From assembly GCA_905182175.1 (NCBI GenBank), contig CAJJAT010000015.1, positions 62,001 to 126,000 on the forward strand: a stretch of 64,000 bases of DNA, given 5' to 3'. Positions 1 to 12,900 of this stretch are shown here, in pieces; positions within the stretch are counted from its first letter, which is position 1; every line of letters starts with the position of its first letter. The notes under the pieces were generated by a model. That model did no database searches, had not been told where the DNA came from, and was given only the letters and a program-made list of their open reading frames with translations. Source of the DNA: Flavobacteriales bacterium UBA1494 (lineage in GTDB: Bacteria > Bacteroidota > Bacteroidia > Flavobacteriales_E > Vicingaceae). The position numbers were made by a program, and so were the translations under genes.

Positions 1-152
1 TTTTTGGAGAATCAGAAAAGATGTCTCCAGGCTTTTACATTGGAACTTCCCTTATTTTATGCTCTCTTTTTCTGAATGTTTGGATTAAAAGAAGGCTCAA
101 AAAGAAAGGTTATCTTATTAACTTTGCACCCTTGAAAGACAGTGTAAAATAA
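1..152 (+). CDS. C-terminal fragment of a DMT/EamA-type membrane transporter (5' end outside window)
   Basis: The frame that starts at base 3 is open from the window edge to a TAA at 150-152 and gives about 49 residues. The fragment has a loop ending in SPGFYIG, one hydrophobic helix and a positively charged tail (KRRLKKKG). This matches the last transmembrane helix of EamA drug/metabolite transporters, where a Gly-rich helix is followed by a basic cytoplasmic end. The family call rests on this short stretch only; other polytopic membrane proteins could end the same way. The rest of the gene lies upstream of the window. metG follows 48 bp later on the same strand. Confidence 0.4.
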   Translation, partial: FGESEKMSPGFYIGTSLILCSLFLNVWIKRRLKKKGYLINFAPLKDSVK

Positions 153-176
153 ACAACACTAGCTATTTTAACTTCT

Positions 177-184
177 TATCTTTG
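177..184 (+). promoter_or_regulatory. Candidate -7 element (TATCTTTG) upstream of metG
   Basis: TATCTTTG fits the Bacteroidota -7 consensus TAnnTTTG and lies 16 bp before the metG ATG, in the 48-bp gap after the transporter gene. No TTG was found at the usual -33 distance, so this is a half-promoter match only. Confidence 0.35.
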
Positions 185-200
185 CGCAAAATAGCAACTA

Positions 201-2270
201 ATGGAGAAGAAAGTGACAAAAAAGCACTTAATAACGGCAGCTTTACCCTATGCAAACGGTCCAATACACATCGGCCATTTAGCAGGAGCATATTTACCAG
301 CAGATATTTACAGTCGCTTTTTAAAAATGAAAGGAGATGACGTTGCTTTTATTTGTGGTTCAGACGAACATGGAGCAGCCATTACTCTTCGCGCAAAAAA
401 AGAAGGGACAACTCCACAAGCTATTGTAGATAAATACCACGCTTTAAATGCAAAATCTTTCGAAGATTTTGGGATCAACTTCGATATTTTTCATCGTACC
501 TCATCCAAGATACACCACGAAACAGCACAGGAATTTTTCTTAGAATTAGAGAAAAAGGGAGCATTCACAAAAGAAACCCGAGAACAATTTTACGACGATG
601 AGTACAATCAATTTTTAGCAGATCGGTATGTTACGGGAACGTGCCCAAAATGTAGCAGCGAAAGAGCCTATGGCGATCAATGTGAAAAATGTGGCTCAAG
701 TTTAAACCCCACAGATTTAATTAACCCTGTTTCTACCTTAAGTGGAAAATCTCCCGTATTAAGAGAAACTTCTCATTGGTACCTTCCAATGGGTCGACAT
801 GAAAAGTGGCTAAAAGAATGGATTGAAGAAGGAACCTTAGACGGAAAGACCCATCACAACCCAAAAGAATGGAGAAATCAGGTAATTGGTCAATGTAAAT
901 CTTGGATTGATGGAGGGTTACATTCTCGTGCAATGACCAGAGATTTAGATTGGGGAGTAAAAGTGCCAACCAAAGACGGAGAGGGAAAAGTATTGTACGT
1001 TTGGTTAGATGCTCCCATTGGATATATTTCTGCAACTAAAGAGTGGGCCGCTAAGAACAACAAAGACTGGAAAGATTATTGGCAAAATGAAGAGACGGAC
1101 TTAGTCCACTTTATTGGGAAAGACAACATTGTATTTCATTGCATTATTTTCCCAATTTTGTTAAAAACACATACTGGGTATAACCTGCCTGTAAATGTTC
1201 CAGCCAATGAGTTTTTAAACCTTGAAGGCGACAAAATTTCAACCTCTAGAGATTGGGCTGTTTGGCTGCACGAATTCAATGAAGAGTTTCCAGGAAAGCA
1301 AGATGTATTGAGATATGTTTTATGTTCAATTGCTCCAGAATCAAAAGACAGTGAATTTACTTGGGATGACTTCCAAGCTCGAAACAACAGTGAATTAGTC
1401 GCTATTTATGGCAACTTTGTTAATCGGGCTGCAGTATTGATAAACAAGTACTATGAAGGAACAGTTCCAGAGCTTTCTGAAAATAATTATCCAGAAATTG
1501 AGAAACAACTTCAAGGCTTCGCAAAAGCGATTAATGAAAAATTAAATAAAAAGCAGTTTAGAGATGCCCAAAATGAAGCGATTAATATTGCACGTCTAGG
1601 GAACAAATTTTTAGCAGAAACCGAACCTTGGAAACTAATTAAAACCACCCCAGAAGAAGTTAAAAATATATTGAATTTAAGTTTGCAAATTGCGGCAAAT
1701 TGCGCTATTGCTTTAGCCCCTTTCTTGCCGTCAAGTTCTACTAAACTTTCCGGTATCTTAGGGTTGAATCAATTGAATTGGAATGAACTTGGTAGTCTTT
1801 CTATTGTTAAACCCAATACACAATTAGGAGAAGTGGAACACTTGTTCCAAAAAATAGAAGACGACATTATTGTGAAACAAAAAGAAAAACTAGATAGTAA
1901 ATCACCTTCAAAGACTTCAGAAACCCCAATTGACTCTTTTAAAGAAGACATTGTATTTGATGACTTTCTAAAATTAGATTTACGAGTAGGTACAATCCTC
2001 AGCGCAGAGTACATTCCAAAAAGCGAAAAATTATTAAAATTTTCTGTGGATTTAGGAAGTGAGACTCGAACAATCTTATCCGGAATAGCAAAGCACTACT
2101 CCCCAGGGGAAATGGTGGGCAAACAAGTTCAGGTTATCGCTAATTTACCTCCTCGAAAAATGATGGGAATAGAATCTCAAGGAATGATCCTCATGGCCGA
2201 AAATAACCTTGGAGAATTAAGGCTAATGCGACCGGATAAAAAAATCACAAACGGCGCAACGATAAATTAA
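201..2270 (+). CDS. metG: Methionyl-tRNA synthetase
   Basis: Charges tRNA-Met with methionine in the cytoplasm. At 689 residues it is the long form with a fused C-terminal tRNA-binding domain. The class I signature HIGH is at residues 23-26. A zinc knuckle with two CxxC pairs (CPKC and CEKC) lies near residues 148-163. The KMSKS loop appears as KISTS near residue 343. The anticodon-binding helical domain follows to about residue 550. The last ~110 residues form the EMAP/Trbp111-like OB fold ([12 protein letters not shown], then GIESQGMIL). The ATG at 201 gives the expected N-terminus. Nothing is missing and the family assignment is secure. Confidence 0.97.
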   Translation: MEKKVTKKHLITAALPYANGPIHIGHLAGAYLPADIYSRFLKMKGDDVAFICGSDEHGAAITLRAKKEGTTPQAIVDKYHALNAKSFEDFGINFDIFHRTSSKIHHETAQEFFLELEKKGAFTKETREQFYDDEYNQFLADRYVTGTCPKCSSERAYGDQCEKCGSSLNPTDLINPVSTLSGKSPVLRETSHWYLPMGRHEKWLKEWIEEGTLDGKTHHNPKEWRNQVIGQCKSWIDGGLHSRAMTRDLDWGVKVPTKDGEGKVLYVWLDAPIGYISATKEWAAKNNKDWKDYWQNEETDLVHFIGKDNIVFHCIIFPILLKTHTGYNLPVNVPANEFLNLEGDKISTSRDWAVWLHEFNEEFPGKQDVLRYVLCSIAPESKDSEFTWDDFQARNNSELVAIYGNFVNRAAVLINKYYEGTVPELSENNYPEIEKQLQGFAKAINEKLNKKQFRDAQNEAINIARLGNKFLAETEPWKLIKTTPEEVKNILNLSLQIAANCAIALAPFLPSSSTKLSGILGLNQLNWNELGSLSIVKPNTQLGEVEHLFQKIEDDIIVKQKEKLDSKSPSKTSETPIDSFKEDIVFDDFLKLDLRVGTILSAEYIPKSEKLLKFSVDLGSETRTILSGIAKHYSPGEMVGKQVQVIANLPPRKMMGIESQGMILMAENNLGELRLMRPDKKITNGATIN

Positions 2271-2312
2271 TACTTGCAAATTAACTAGAAAGTTATTAAA
2301 TCTCCCTTACAA

Positions 2313-2903
2313 ATGAAAGCTGCTTCTACCTTCCTAGTCTTACTTACACTGCTTTGCACAAATGTGTTTGGACAAGCATGTTTTGGTGTTGAAATTGAAA
2401 CAAACTCTTTAATAATCTTACCGGCGTGTAATGACTCTAGTGGTTCTATATTATTCTCTAACACTAGTGGAGGAACTCCACCTTACACCTTCATTTTTAA
2501 TGGCTCATCAAACCCATTTGGCGCATTTAATAACTTAACTATCGGTATTTATGAACTGATTATCACAGATTTTATAGGCTGCAGAGACACCTTTAATATC
2601 AACATAATGTATAAGGATATTAAAGAAACAATCAAACCAAACAACGCTTTTACTCCTAACGGCGACGACTTCAATGACACATGGTACATTCCAGGAATTG
2701 AAAGCTTTGAAGGAACGAAAGTTCTCGTTTTTAACAGGTGGGGTCAAAAAGTCCTCAACAATAGCCAATATGGAAATGATTTTGGTTGGGACGGAACTCA
2801 GAATGGACTAAAGCTCCCTTCAGGTACCTATTTCTATATGATAGAGATCATCGACAACTGCGTTGAGGAGAGAATCACAGGAACCGTAACTATAATTAGA
2901 TGA
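2313..2903 (+). CDS. Small T9SS type B cargo protein with a single SprB-like repeat
   Basis: Predicted secreted protein of 196 residues. A signal peptide (hydrophobic core about 4-18, ending near FGQA) is followed by one SprB-like repeat unit (residues ~35-100: Cys, then GGTPPYTF, then GIYELIITD and a second Cys). The C-terminal ~85 residues are a type B sorting domain of the gliding-motility-associated family (TIGR04131/CHU_C type), with FTPNGD, VFNRWGQKV, LPSGTYFY and the final TVTIIR. Type B domains route proteins through the type IX secretion system and are associated with PorP/SprF-type partners. The gene overlaps the following PorP/SprF gene by ATGA, so the two are translationally coupled. 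It resembles a miniature of the giant cargo downstream. Its ligand or role is unknown. Confidence 0.85.
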   Translation: MKAASTFLVLLTLLCTNVFGQACFGVEIETNSLIILPACNDSSGSILFSNTSGGTPPYTFIFNGSSNPFGAFNNLTIGIYELIITDFIGCRDTFNINIMYKDIKETIKPNNAFTPNGDDFNDTWYIPGIESFEGTKVLVFNRWGQKVLNNSQYGNDFGWDGTQNGLKLPSGTYFYMIEIIDNCVEERITGTVTIIR

Positions 2904-3841
2904 GAAAATTACTTTTATGCATAATTGGTTTACTACTTAGTTGTCTGATTTTCGGACAGCAACATCCATCTTACACCCAATATACGTTGAACAAATTTGC
3001 ACTTAACCCTGCAGTAGCTGGGCTTAAAAATTGCATCCAAACGACATTCGGAATCCGAAGACAGTGGTCTGGCTTTGAAGGTTCTCCAAACCACCTTTTT
3101 GCAAGTTTTCACACAAGAATTAAAAAACAAAGAGATTGGCGAAAAAGTTCTCATGGATTAGGAGCCTATTTTAGTAACGATAAGATGGGGTTTACTGATT
3201 ATTCCATGTTAAAGGTAGCCTATGCTTTCCATTTAAAAATGTCGAGAAACTACCATTTTAGTGCAGGAATTTTCGCTGGAATACATCACCAAAAAACAAA
3301 TTTCCAAAATATTCGAATAAGAGACAAAGCAAATGATCCTGCAATTAATGATCAGGAAGGAAAAGCACTGACATTGCCAGAAGTAAGCCCAGGAGTATAC
3401 ATTGACAACAATAAGTTCTTTGCAGGGGTATCCATGTATCAGCAGTTTCCGACTATAATTAGAGAAGTTGGTACAAATAAAAACAGAATGGCAGCTCATT
3501 ACTTTCTGATGACAGGCTACCGGTGGAAACGTGAGCAATTAAACTTTACTTCTTCAATGCTCGTTAGCTTCGCGGCTTTCGCAGTTCCAACAGTCGATTT
3601 TACGCTTACAACAGATTATAAAAATATGGTGTCTTTGGCGTTGGGGAGCAAGTTCTTAAATTCAGGTTATTTAACCACTCAATTTAACCTAAACAATAGA
3701 ATGAGTTTAGGCTATTCTTATGAATACGCTTTCACTGAATTAGCGCGAGTGGCACCAAACACCCATGAAATTGTACTCCAATTTAATACCTGTAAAATTG
3801 ACCATAATAAAATAAGAGTAGCTTGCCCGGCTTATCAATAA
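2900..3841 (+). CDS. PorP/SprF family type IX secretion membrane protein
   Basis: Outer-membrane protein of 313 residues with a signal peptide ending near IFGQ and the family hallmarks HPSYTQYTLNKFALNPA near the start, IRRQWSGFEGSP, and alternating beta-strand segments ending in a conserved LGYSYEYAF stretch. PorP/SprF proteins are linked to secretion or surface attachment of T9SS type B cargo, and their genes usually lie directly downstream of the cargo gene, as here (4-bp overlap). The likely client is the 196-residue protein encoded just upstream. A second PorP/SprF gene in this window (17868-18788) follows the giant cargo, so each probably serves its own neighbour. Confidence 0.9.
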   Translation: MRKLLLCIIGLLLSCLIFGQQHPSYTQYTLNKFALNPAVAGLKNCIQTTFGIRRQWSGFEGSPNHLFASFHTRIKKQRDWRKSSHGLGAYFSNDKMGFTDYSMLKVAYAFHLKMSRNYHFSAGIFAGIHHQKTNFQNIRIRDKANDPAINDQEGKALTLPEVSPGVYIDNNKFFAGVSMYQQFPTIIREVGTNKNRMAAHYFLMTGYRWKREQLNFTSSMLVSFAAFAVPTVDFTLTTDYKNMVSLALGSKFLNSGYLTTQFNLNNRMSLGYSYEYAFTELARVAPNTHEIVLQFNTCKIDHNKIRVACPAYQ

Positions 3842-3909
3842 ATAACACAACCTTAACGGCGTTTACAGCGTCTTTATTTGTATGTCATCGAATGCAATTA
3901 AGATTTAAT

Positions 3910-3917
3910 TACATTTG
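3910..3917 (+). promoter_or_regulatory. Candidate -7 element (TACATTTG) upstream of the giant SprB-like gene
   Basis: The 138-bp gap before the giant gene holds TACATTTG, a match to TAnnTTTG, 62 bp before the ATG. The nearest TTTG upstream (3877-3880) is 29 bp away, longer than the usual spacer, so the -33 half is not convincing. A promoter here would let the second cargo/PorP module be expressed separately from the first. Confidence 0.35.
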
Positions 3918-3979
3918 ATATACAAAATTTTAAAAATACTTAACACAATTAGCCTTTGGCTGCATAAATACCTCATTCT

Positions 3980-6900
3980 ATGAAAAAGTTCTTCAAGCTT
4001 TTTTTGATCATAACTCTCCAAGTAATGGCTTTTGAATCTATTGGTTCAGTAACTTTTACAGTAAATGTTACCCCCCCTTTATGTGCCGGAGATTCAGCAA
4101 CTTTTAAGATTACAAATATTGTTAGGACACCCGGACCTAATCCTCAAGGCCCAATTGTTTTTACATGGGCTATAAATTCAACCCCAGGGGTAATCATTGC
4201 AACAGGAGATTCTGTAGAATTGCCTGCCGGGCCTAGGTACATTGTTAAGGGAATTGATCCTTCCGACTTATTTCCTCAAGCGCAAGCTGGTACTCAACAA
4301 CCTACAGCTGTTGCTCCAGCTATAATCACCCCCACTTTGTTCCAAGATAGCGTAGATTGTTTTGGAGGAAATGATGGTACAGCATTCGCAAATCCAAACA
4401 ATGGAGGAACCAGTCCTTATACATTCAATTGGTCCAATGCTACCGGAACGATTGTTGATAATGATGCAGGTGCAGGAACTGATTTAACCATTAATCTACC
4501 AGCAGGTAAATACATTGTGACTATAACGGATAATGTAGGCTGTTCTATTAAAGATTCTGTGGAGATTTTACAACCAGACCCAATTCTAATTCCAGTTACA
4601 ATTGACACTGCTGACTGTTTTGGAGGAACCGCTGCGGTCACTGCTAACCCTTCAGGAGGGAATGGTAATGGAACCTTTACGCAGGTGGAATGGAGCAGCA
4701 CTGGGATAACCAACAACTTGATTCAAGTTGGATTAACTGTGGCTGTGCCAGGGCCAAATTATTCTGTAACAGTTACGGACAGCAAAGGTTGTACCGGTTC
4801 TAGTAGTTTTACTTTAACTGAACCAGACCCAATTCTAGTAACCGTTGCCCCAGACACCATTCCCTGCTTTGGTGCTACGGGAATAGCAGATGCTACTGTA
4901 AATGGAGGAACTCTTCCTTACACTTATGATTGGCCGGGAAATCCAGGTAGTAGTTCAAATACTCAAGGAGGATTTATAGCTGGTATCGGTTATTCGTTAA
5001 GAGCAGAAGATGCTAATGGTTGTGACCAAACCGTTACCTTCGACATAGAAGAAAGAGATGAGCTAACGCTTGGTCTTGACTCTGTTGATGTAATTTGTAA
5101 TGGAGATGTAAATGGTAGTGTAACAGGCACAATTACAGGAGGCGTAGGTCCATATTCTTGGAGCGCCAATGACCCTGCTGTCACTACTGGTAATACTGCA
5201 AACATATCAGTACCAAATTTAAACGGTCGTAAAATAATCATCACTGTAAATGACTTTTTAGGTTGTCCAAAAACCGATTCAATTGTAGTGAACGAGCCTT
5301 TGCCTTTAATCGCGAGCTTTCTAAATACTACAGAAGATCCAAATTGTGCTGGATTCGCAAACGGTAAAATAGATGTTTCCTTCTCAGGAGGAAATGGAGG
5401 TGAAACATTTTCTTGGACAGGTCCAAGCATCAACGCTACCAACCAAACACAGCAAAACATAACTAATTTATTAGAAGGCACATATATCTTAACAATAACT
5501 GATTCAAAAAATTGCGCCGTTACATTTGACACTACATTGACTGATCCAGATCCTATTCTAGCAGGATTAGCATTTGACCCACCAAGTTGCTTAGGTGGAA
5601 ATGATGGTAGAATAGTATCCACTCCTACCGATGGATCAGGAATTTACATTAATTATGAATTTGGAGATGGAATAAATACCCTCCAAAATAGTAGCGATTC
5701 AATATTAAGTGGGCTTAGCGCCGGGACTTATTTTGTAACGATTACTGATAGCGATAACTGTATAGGAACTGGAAGCATAGCAGTTACTGAACCAACTAAT
5801 TTATTCGAACTCGATATAGTGGCCGATTCTGTTAATTGTAATGGTGAGTCAACAGGAGGAGCAATAGCAACGCCAAAAGTTCCTTTAACAACAGGGCCGT
5901 ATACTTGGTCATGGACAAATTCTGGGGGTATTGCAATTGGAACAAATGATAGTATCATTACAGGCTTGCCAATTGGTAAATATTTCATATCAGTAACTGA
6001 TGGGAACGGTTGCCAAATTATAGATTCTGTAGAAATTGAAGAACCAAACCCAATAGGCACAGTAATTGTAGGAGCAAATTTGAATTGTAATGGAGATGGT
6101 TCTGGAAGCGCAACAGCAAATATTTCAAATGGCAATTCACCATTTGCTTGGTCTTGGAATACCACTCCCCCTCAAAACGGAACAGGTGCTATCGCTACAG
6201 CTACAAACTTAGATGCAAACATAAAATACATTTTAACAGTAACAGATCGAGAAGGTTGTATTAAGAAAGACTCCATTACCTTGTCAGAACCTACAAATTT
6301 CAATTTGTTCTTAGACAGTTTCAAATTAGTAAAGTGCTTTGGAGAAAACAATGGAGCTATGTTTCTTAGTAACTCTGGAGGAACAGCAGGCGCAGGGTTT
6401 CCAACGTATGTATGGAGTGATGGACCAACGACAACACAAGACAGAACAGATTTAATTGCCTCAGTTACCCCGTACAAAATAGTTGCCACTGATGCAAATG
6501 GTTGTAAAGATTCAGTTATTCAACTCATCTCAGAACCTGCTCCTTTTACGGTAATTATAACTAACACAGATTCCGTTAATTGTAAAGGGTCGAACGACGG
6601 ATCAGCAACAGCTTTAGCAACAGGCGGTACTGAAGGGACTGGCTATATTTATACTTGGAACACAGTACCAATTCAAATTGGAGCAACAGCTACCGGACTT
6701 GCTCCTGGAACGTATTCTGTGGTAGCAACTGACTCAAATAATTGTGTTACAGCATTGGTAAACACTACTATTTTTGAACCTACTGCAATGACAACTCTAA
6801 TGACGAGTGATTCTTCGTCTTGTTCGGGGTTTAATGATGGAAGTGCAACTGTAACAGCTGCCGATGGAACACCATTTACTTCAGGTTCGACTTACACTTA

Positions 6901-9900
6901 TTTGTGGGATGCTGCTGCAGCTGGCCAAATTACTGCTACAGCTACTAATTTATTAGCCAACGCTCCAGCCTTTTATGTAGTTACGGTGACTGACAAAAAT
7001 GGATGTGAGAAAAAAGATTCTGTTCAGGTTGGACAACCGAATACCTTAACCCTTGCCATAATAAATCAACGAAATATAGATTGCGCGGGAAGTACGACAG
7101 GAGAAGCTACAGTAGACGTTGTTGGTGGCTCAATACCATACCAATTTAATTGGGTAAATACAGGAAGTCCAACTGTTTCCCTTGGGACTAATGCTACACA
7201 AGGAAATTTGCCTGCAGATACTTTTTTAGTAACAGTTACTGATGCTGGAGGGTGTAATGATGACATTACAGTAATTATTACACAGCCGGACTCTTTAAAG
7301 GCATCTATTACTTCATCAATTAGTCCAAGTTGTCTTGGAAGCACAGATGGCTCAGCAACAATAACTGTAACAGGTGGTAGTTTGTTACCCGCTTCAGATT
7401 ATGCTTATTCTTGGAATACAACTCCTGTTCAAACAACCGCTACTGCAACTGGACTAGAAGCTGATAGATTGTACGTCGTAACAGTAACCGATGACAGCCT
7501 ATGTTTTATGTTTGTTACCGTAACGTTGACTGCACCCAATGTGTTTGTTACAAGTGATTCTAACATGCAAGATGTTAGTTGTTTTGGTGGAAATGATGGT
7601 TTCATTCGATTAACGCCAGTCGGGGGAACACCGTTTCCTGCACCAGCAAGTCCGTATACCATAACTTGGACATTAACAGGCTCTCCTCTCTTTACCGCTA
7701 ACGGCGATTCCATTTTCAATCTAATTTCTGGCCAATACGTCGCTTTAATTGAGGATTCAAGAGGTTGCTTAGCTCGAGATACTTTCGATTTGAATCAACC
7801 AGGAACCAGCCTTTCGTTGACCTTTGATACAACAGATGTAAGTTGCGCAGGTTTCAACGACGGAAATGTTAAAGTTAATGTAATTGGAGGAACGCCGGGA
7901 TATACATATCGTTGGATAGGAACGGGATTTGGTAATGTAGACAGTATTTTTGGGCTTTCAACGGGAACGTATAGAGTAGAAGTTACAGATGCAAATTTAT
8001 GCACTGGATTAGACTCCACAATCATCAACCCTGCCACCCCTATCAACCTTTCCCTAGATCCAGCAAACCCAGTTGAAGATGTTACTTGCGCAGGCGACCA
8101 AGACGGTTCTATCACTATTACAGCTAGCGGAGGAGTAGGCGTTTTAGGACTTGAATGGTACTTATTACCCGACAGAATTAATACGATAGCTACAAACACA
8201 AGCTCAGTTACAAACCTTTCAGGAGGAACCTACAGAATTTTAGTAATTGACGGTCCTTGTTCAGACAGTTTAGATGTTGTGGTAGATGAACAAGATTCCC
8301 TGAAAGCTGAATTAAACAAATATGACGTAAGTTGCGATGGCACTATCTTAGGAAGAGCTGCTGTAAAGAATATAACAGGAGGTAATACTGGAGGCCAGTC
8401 ATTTACTTGGATCCCTGATCCTGGCATTGCGAACGGCGGCGGAACTGATTCTGTTTTCAATTTGGTAGCAGGCAATTACTCTGTGCGAGTATTTGATCTT
8501 GAAGATTGCGACACAACAATAGTATTCTCAATTTCTGCAACAAGCGTTACTTTTAACTTTACTGACTCCGTAAGAAACGACTCTTGTGTTGGAGCAGGAA
8601 AAGGTTATGTTCACATAGATGGTATCTCCGGCGGGGTTGCACCTTATACGTATGAATGGTCAACGAATCCCGGAGTAATTGTAACCAACTCCTTTATTGA
8701 CAACTTAACAACCGGAACATATTCAGTTATAATAAGAGATGATGCAGGCTGCGACTCCAATCATGTTTTTACATTGTTATCAGAACCTATTCCATTTAAT
8801 ATAACTTTCGACACCACTAATGTAAGTTGTGCAGGTGCGGATAATGGAACCATAAAAGTAAATGTAATTGGCGGTACGTCTCCATATGAATACGAATGGA
8901 TAAGCACTGCCTTTGGAGATGTAGACAGCATATTTGGACTTGTTACGGGAACCTATCTTGTGGAGATAACAGATGGTAATGGTTGCAAAACGTTGGATTC
9001 AACAATAATCAACCCTGCTTCCCCAATAATTTTGGCAATTGACCCTGCATCCCCAGGCCAAGATGTAAGTTGTGCAGGAAATCAAGATGGCACATTAAAC
9101 ATTACAGCTACTGGTGGCGGTACTACTTTAATAAAAGAGTGGTTCTTATTGCCGAACAGAACTACTTCTATTGCAGGTGACGTCTTTTCTCTCTCTAACC
9201 TTTCCGGAGGAACGTACAGAGTAATTGTAATCGATGGTCCATGTTTGGATAGTTTAGACTTTATTGTGAACGAACCTGACACCTTAAAAGCCGAGTTAAA
9301 TAAATACGATATTAATTGCAGTGGAACCATATTAGGACGTGCAGCTATTAGAAACATAACAGGAGGAAACACAGGAGGACAATCTTTTACTTGGCTGCCT
9401 GACCCGGGGGTTGCAAACGGCGGTGGAACCGATTCTGTATTTAATTTAGCAGCAGGAAATTATTCTGTTCGAGTTTTTGATTTCGAAGGTTGCGACACGA
9501 CTATTGGCTTTACAATATCACAAACGATATCTGCCTTCACCTTCGTAGATTCAGTGCGAAATGATTCTTGTATAGGAGCAGGAAAAGGCTATGTAGGAAT
9601 TGAGAATTTAGCAGGAGGAGCTATACCTTTCACATTCGAATGGTCAACAAACCCAGGCGTACAAGTTAGCAATGCTTCATTAGACAACTTAACAACAGGC
9701 AACTATTCTGTTACAATTACTGATGGCACCGGTTGTGATTCAATTTTCAACTTTCCAGTGCTAACTGAACCAGATACCTTTAAGGTTTCAGTAATAGCGA
9801 TAGAAGATACCTGTTTAAATTCAGTTGGTAGCGCTTCCATTGACCCAACCACATTAACCGGAGGAACACCTCCTTATGCATTTACTTGGCCAGGAGGTAT

Positions 9901-12900
9901 TTCTGGTCAAGCAGTAACCGGCTTATTGGGCAACATTACATACCAACTTACCATAACCGATGCCAATAAGTGCACTTATACAGAAGACTTTGCTATTGGC
10001 AACAAGGCTCCGTTTGTTATTTTGTTTGATATAGACAGTGCAACTTGCAAAGGATTTCCAAACGGGGCAATAAGAGTTACCACACCAGGACAACCTGTTG
10101 GTTTAACGACGTATAGCTGGTTTCCTGCCATCTCAGGCGGGGCCACTCCAACGGGTTTATTCGCAGGAACATACAGCCTTAACGTTACCGACGCAGCAGG
10201 TTGTGTTGCAACCGGTTTAGCTGAAGTTGGAGAACCTGATAAACTATTACTTGATTCCGTAATCACAATTAGCGAAACGTGCGTTCCAGGTTCTGACGGA
10301 TCTGCAGTGGCTTTCGCAAGTGGCGGAAATTCTTCTAATAGCTATAATTGGAGAGACGCAAGTGGCTCTAGTATTTCAGGAGGATTTAATGCCTCCAATA
10401 CTATTTCTAACTTAACCGCTGGCGATTATACTGTTGTTGTTCAGGATAGAAAATCTTGTTCGAATGTAGCTAATTTTAGAATTGCAAACACTGCACCCTT
10501 TAAAATTGATTCAATTACCGTAGAAGATGTAACATGCCCTAATAGTAGCGATGGATCCATTCTTGTGCACCTTTCGGATACAATACCGATTGTTAGCTAC
10601 AATTGGTCAGTAGCTAGTTTATCTGGACCAAACCCAACTGGTCTATTAAGAGGCTCTTACTTTTTAACAGTTACCGATGGGACTACCTGCGAAATAAAGA
10701 TACTCATACCTGTTGACTCAGAGTCTAATCTACAAAGTTTAGTCACAAGCAATGAGGATGAGACTTGTTCCCCCGGAACTGACGGTTGGGCTGTAGTTGG
10801 GGCAGTTAGTGGAATTGAGCCATACACTTACTCATGGGGAAGCAATGTCACTTTCGGAGCTTTGACTGATTCAGCTTTTAATTTAGTAGCAGGTGATTAT
10901 TTTGTCACTACCACTGATAGTAACAAGTGCACTTCTGTAGCGGCTATTCGAATACAATCCGGAGCAAATTTAGGGTATGATGTTTTGGAACAAACAAACC
11001 CACTATGTTTTGGAGATGTTAACGGTCGTGTGAGAATAAATGCTACAGGCGGCGTAGCGCCATATACATACCTTTGGTCTAATGGAAGTACTGATTCAAT
11101 TGCCAATAATTTAACCTCAGGTAACATTACGGTAACCATCACAGACAACTCCATTCCTCCATGTGAAAAGCCGTTCGATATAGCAATTATAGCGGCAGAT
11201 CCATTTTCTATAGACGTAGCTACCACAATAGAAACTTGTCTCCCAGGAAATGATGCACGTGCAACTGTAACTCCAACGGGAACAGGATCGCCTTTTACAT
11301 ATACCTTTTCCCCAGGTGGAACTGTAGGTAGCTCAAACAATATCTATGAAAATTTATCAGCTGGAACGTATGGTGTTTCAGCAACAAACTCTAGTGGATG
11401 TTCCTCGAATAGAAACTTCACTATTATCAACGCAAGTACATTGCCGTTTACAGCAAACATCCAAAGCAAAAAGAACCCAACTTGCGCCAACGGCGCAGAT
11501 GGTGAGTTTTTTGTGAATGTAGTTGCGGGTAGCAACCCTATTACTTTTGTTTGGTCAGGAGGAAATGGTCAAGCTTCCGCAGCAGACCCAGACAATTTAA
11601 CTGCAGGAATATATACAGTTACCGTTAGCGATGCTAATGGGTGTGAAATTGTTAGAACCGATACGTTATTTGACAAAGCACCCATATCTGTTTCTTATAC
11701 TTATGTTAAAGATGACTGTCCTGCTACAAATACAGGAAGCGTCACTGCAACTGCTGCAGATGGGCTATTTCCTTACAGCTACGGCTGGCCAATAATTATA
11801 GGCGCCAGTATTTCAGGTACTTCAGGGGAAACATTCTCAAATTTACCTTCAGGTACATTTGAAGTTTCCGTAACAGACGCATCTGGCTGCGTAAATAGAA
11901 TTCCATTTACAATAGAAAGTTCAGCTCCTTTTACACTAGTTTCCGCAAAAGATGACATTAGTTGTAATGGATTATCTGATGGTAGTATTTCCCTGAGTGT
12001 TTCAACACCAGGAGTGGTGGAGACTTATTTATGGGATGCAAATGTTGGAGCCGCTAACATTAACAATCAAAATCAGACCAACTTAGCAATTGGAACGTAT
12101 AAAGTAACCGTAACTGACCCAACTAATCCCGGTTGCGAAGAAACAGAAACATTTATTATAATTGAACCCGACACAATTGGCGCTGCAGCAGTAGTAACAA
12201 ACGTTAGTTGCACCGGCGGTGGAGCTGATGGAACTATTGTACTGTCTCCAACAGGTGGGAATTCTCCTTACTTCTACGATTGGGGCAACGGAATAAATAC
12301 GAAAGACAGAAGCGGATTACAAATTGGAACTTACAATGTAATAATTACGGACAATAACGGTTGTCTATTCTTCCCTCCACCTTATGTTGTCAATGATCTT
12401 CCACAATTTACGGTTAGCCTCAGCTCTACTGACATTTCTTGTCCTGGAGCTAGAGACGGTTTTATTGCTGTAACTACTGATGCAAATGGCCCTACTTATG
12501 CGTGGAGTGATGGCGCCAATACGGACAGATTAAGAGGTAGACTATTCTCAGGAAAATATATAGTAACAGTAACAGATGCTATATCGGGCTGTACGGTTAA
12601 AGATTCTGTTTTTATTAATGAACAGGATAGCATTAAAATGTTCTTCTCCGTAATTGGTGAAAACTGTTTCCCAGGTGGAGATGGCATTGCTAAGGTCGAT
12701 TCTAGTAAAGGAGGAACTCCTACTTATACTTATTCTTTTTCAGCCGGAACCCCAGTTGGAAGCGATGCAGTTAACCAATTATCTGCCGGCACGGTAGTAG
12801 TAACGGTTACTGACCAGCTGCGCTGTACTGCTGTAGATTCGTTTGTCGTTGAAAAAGAAGCACCTTTTGCTGCAAGCTTTATTTTTACTGATGCTATTTG

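Noticed and set aside
7820-9787. Insertion sequence or mobile repeat
   Set aside because: No transposase, terminal inverted repeats or target duplication; it is an in-frame duplication of coding repeats.
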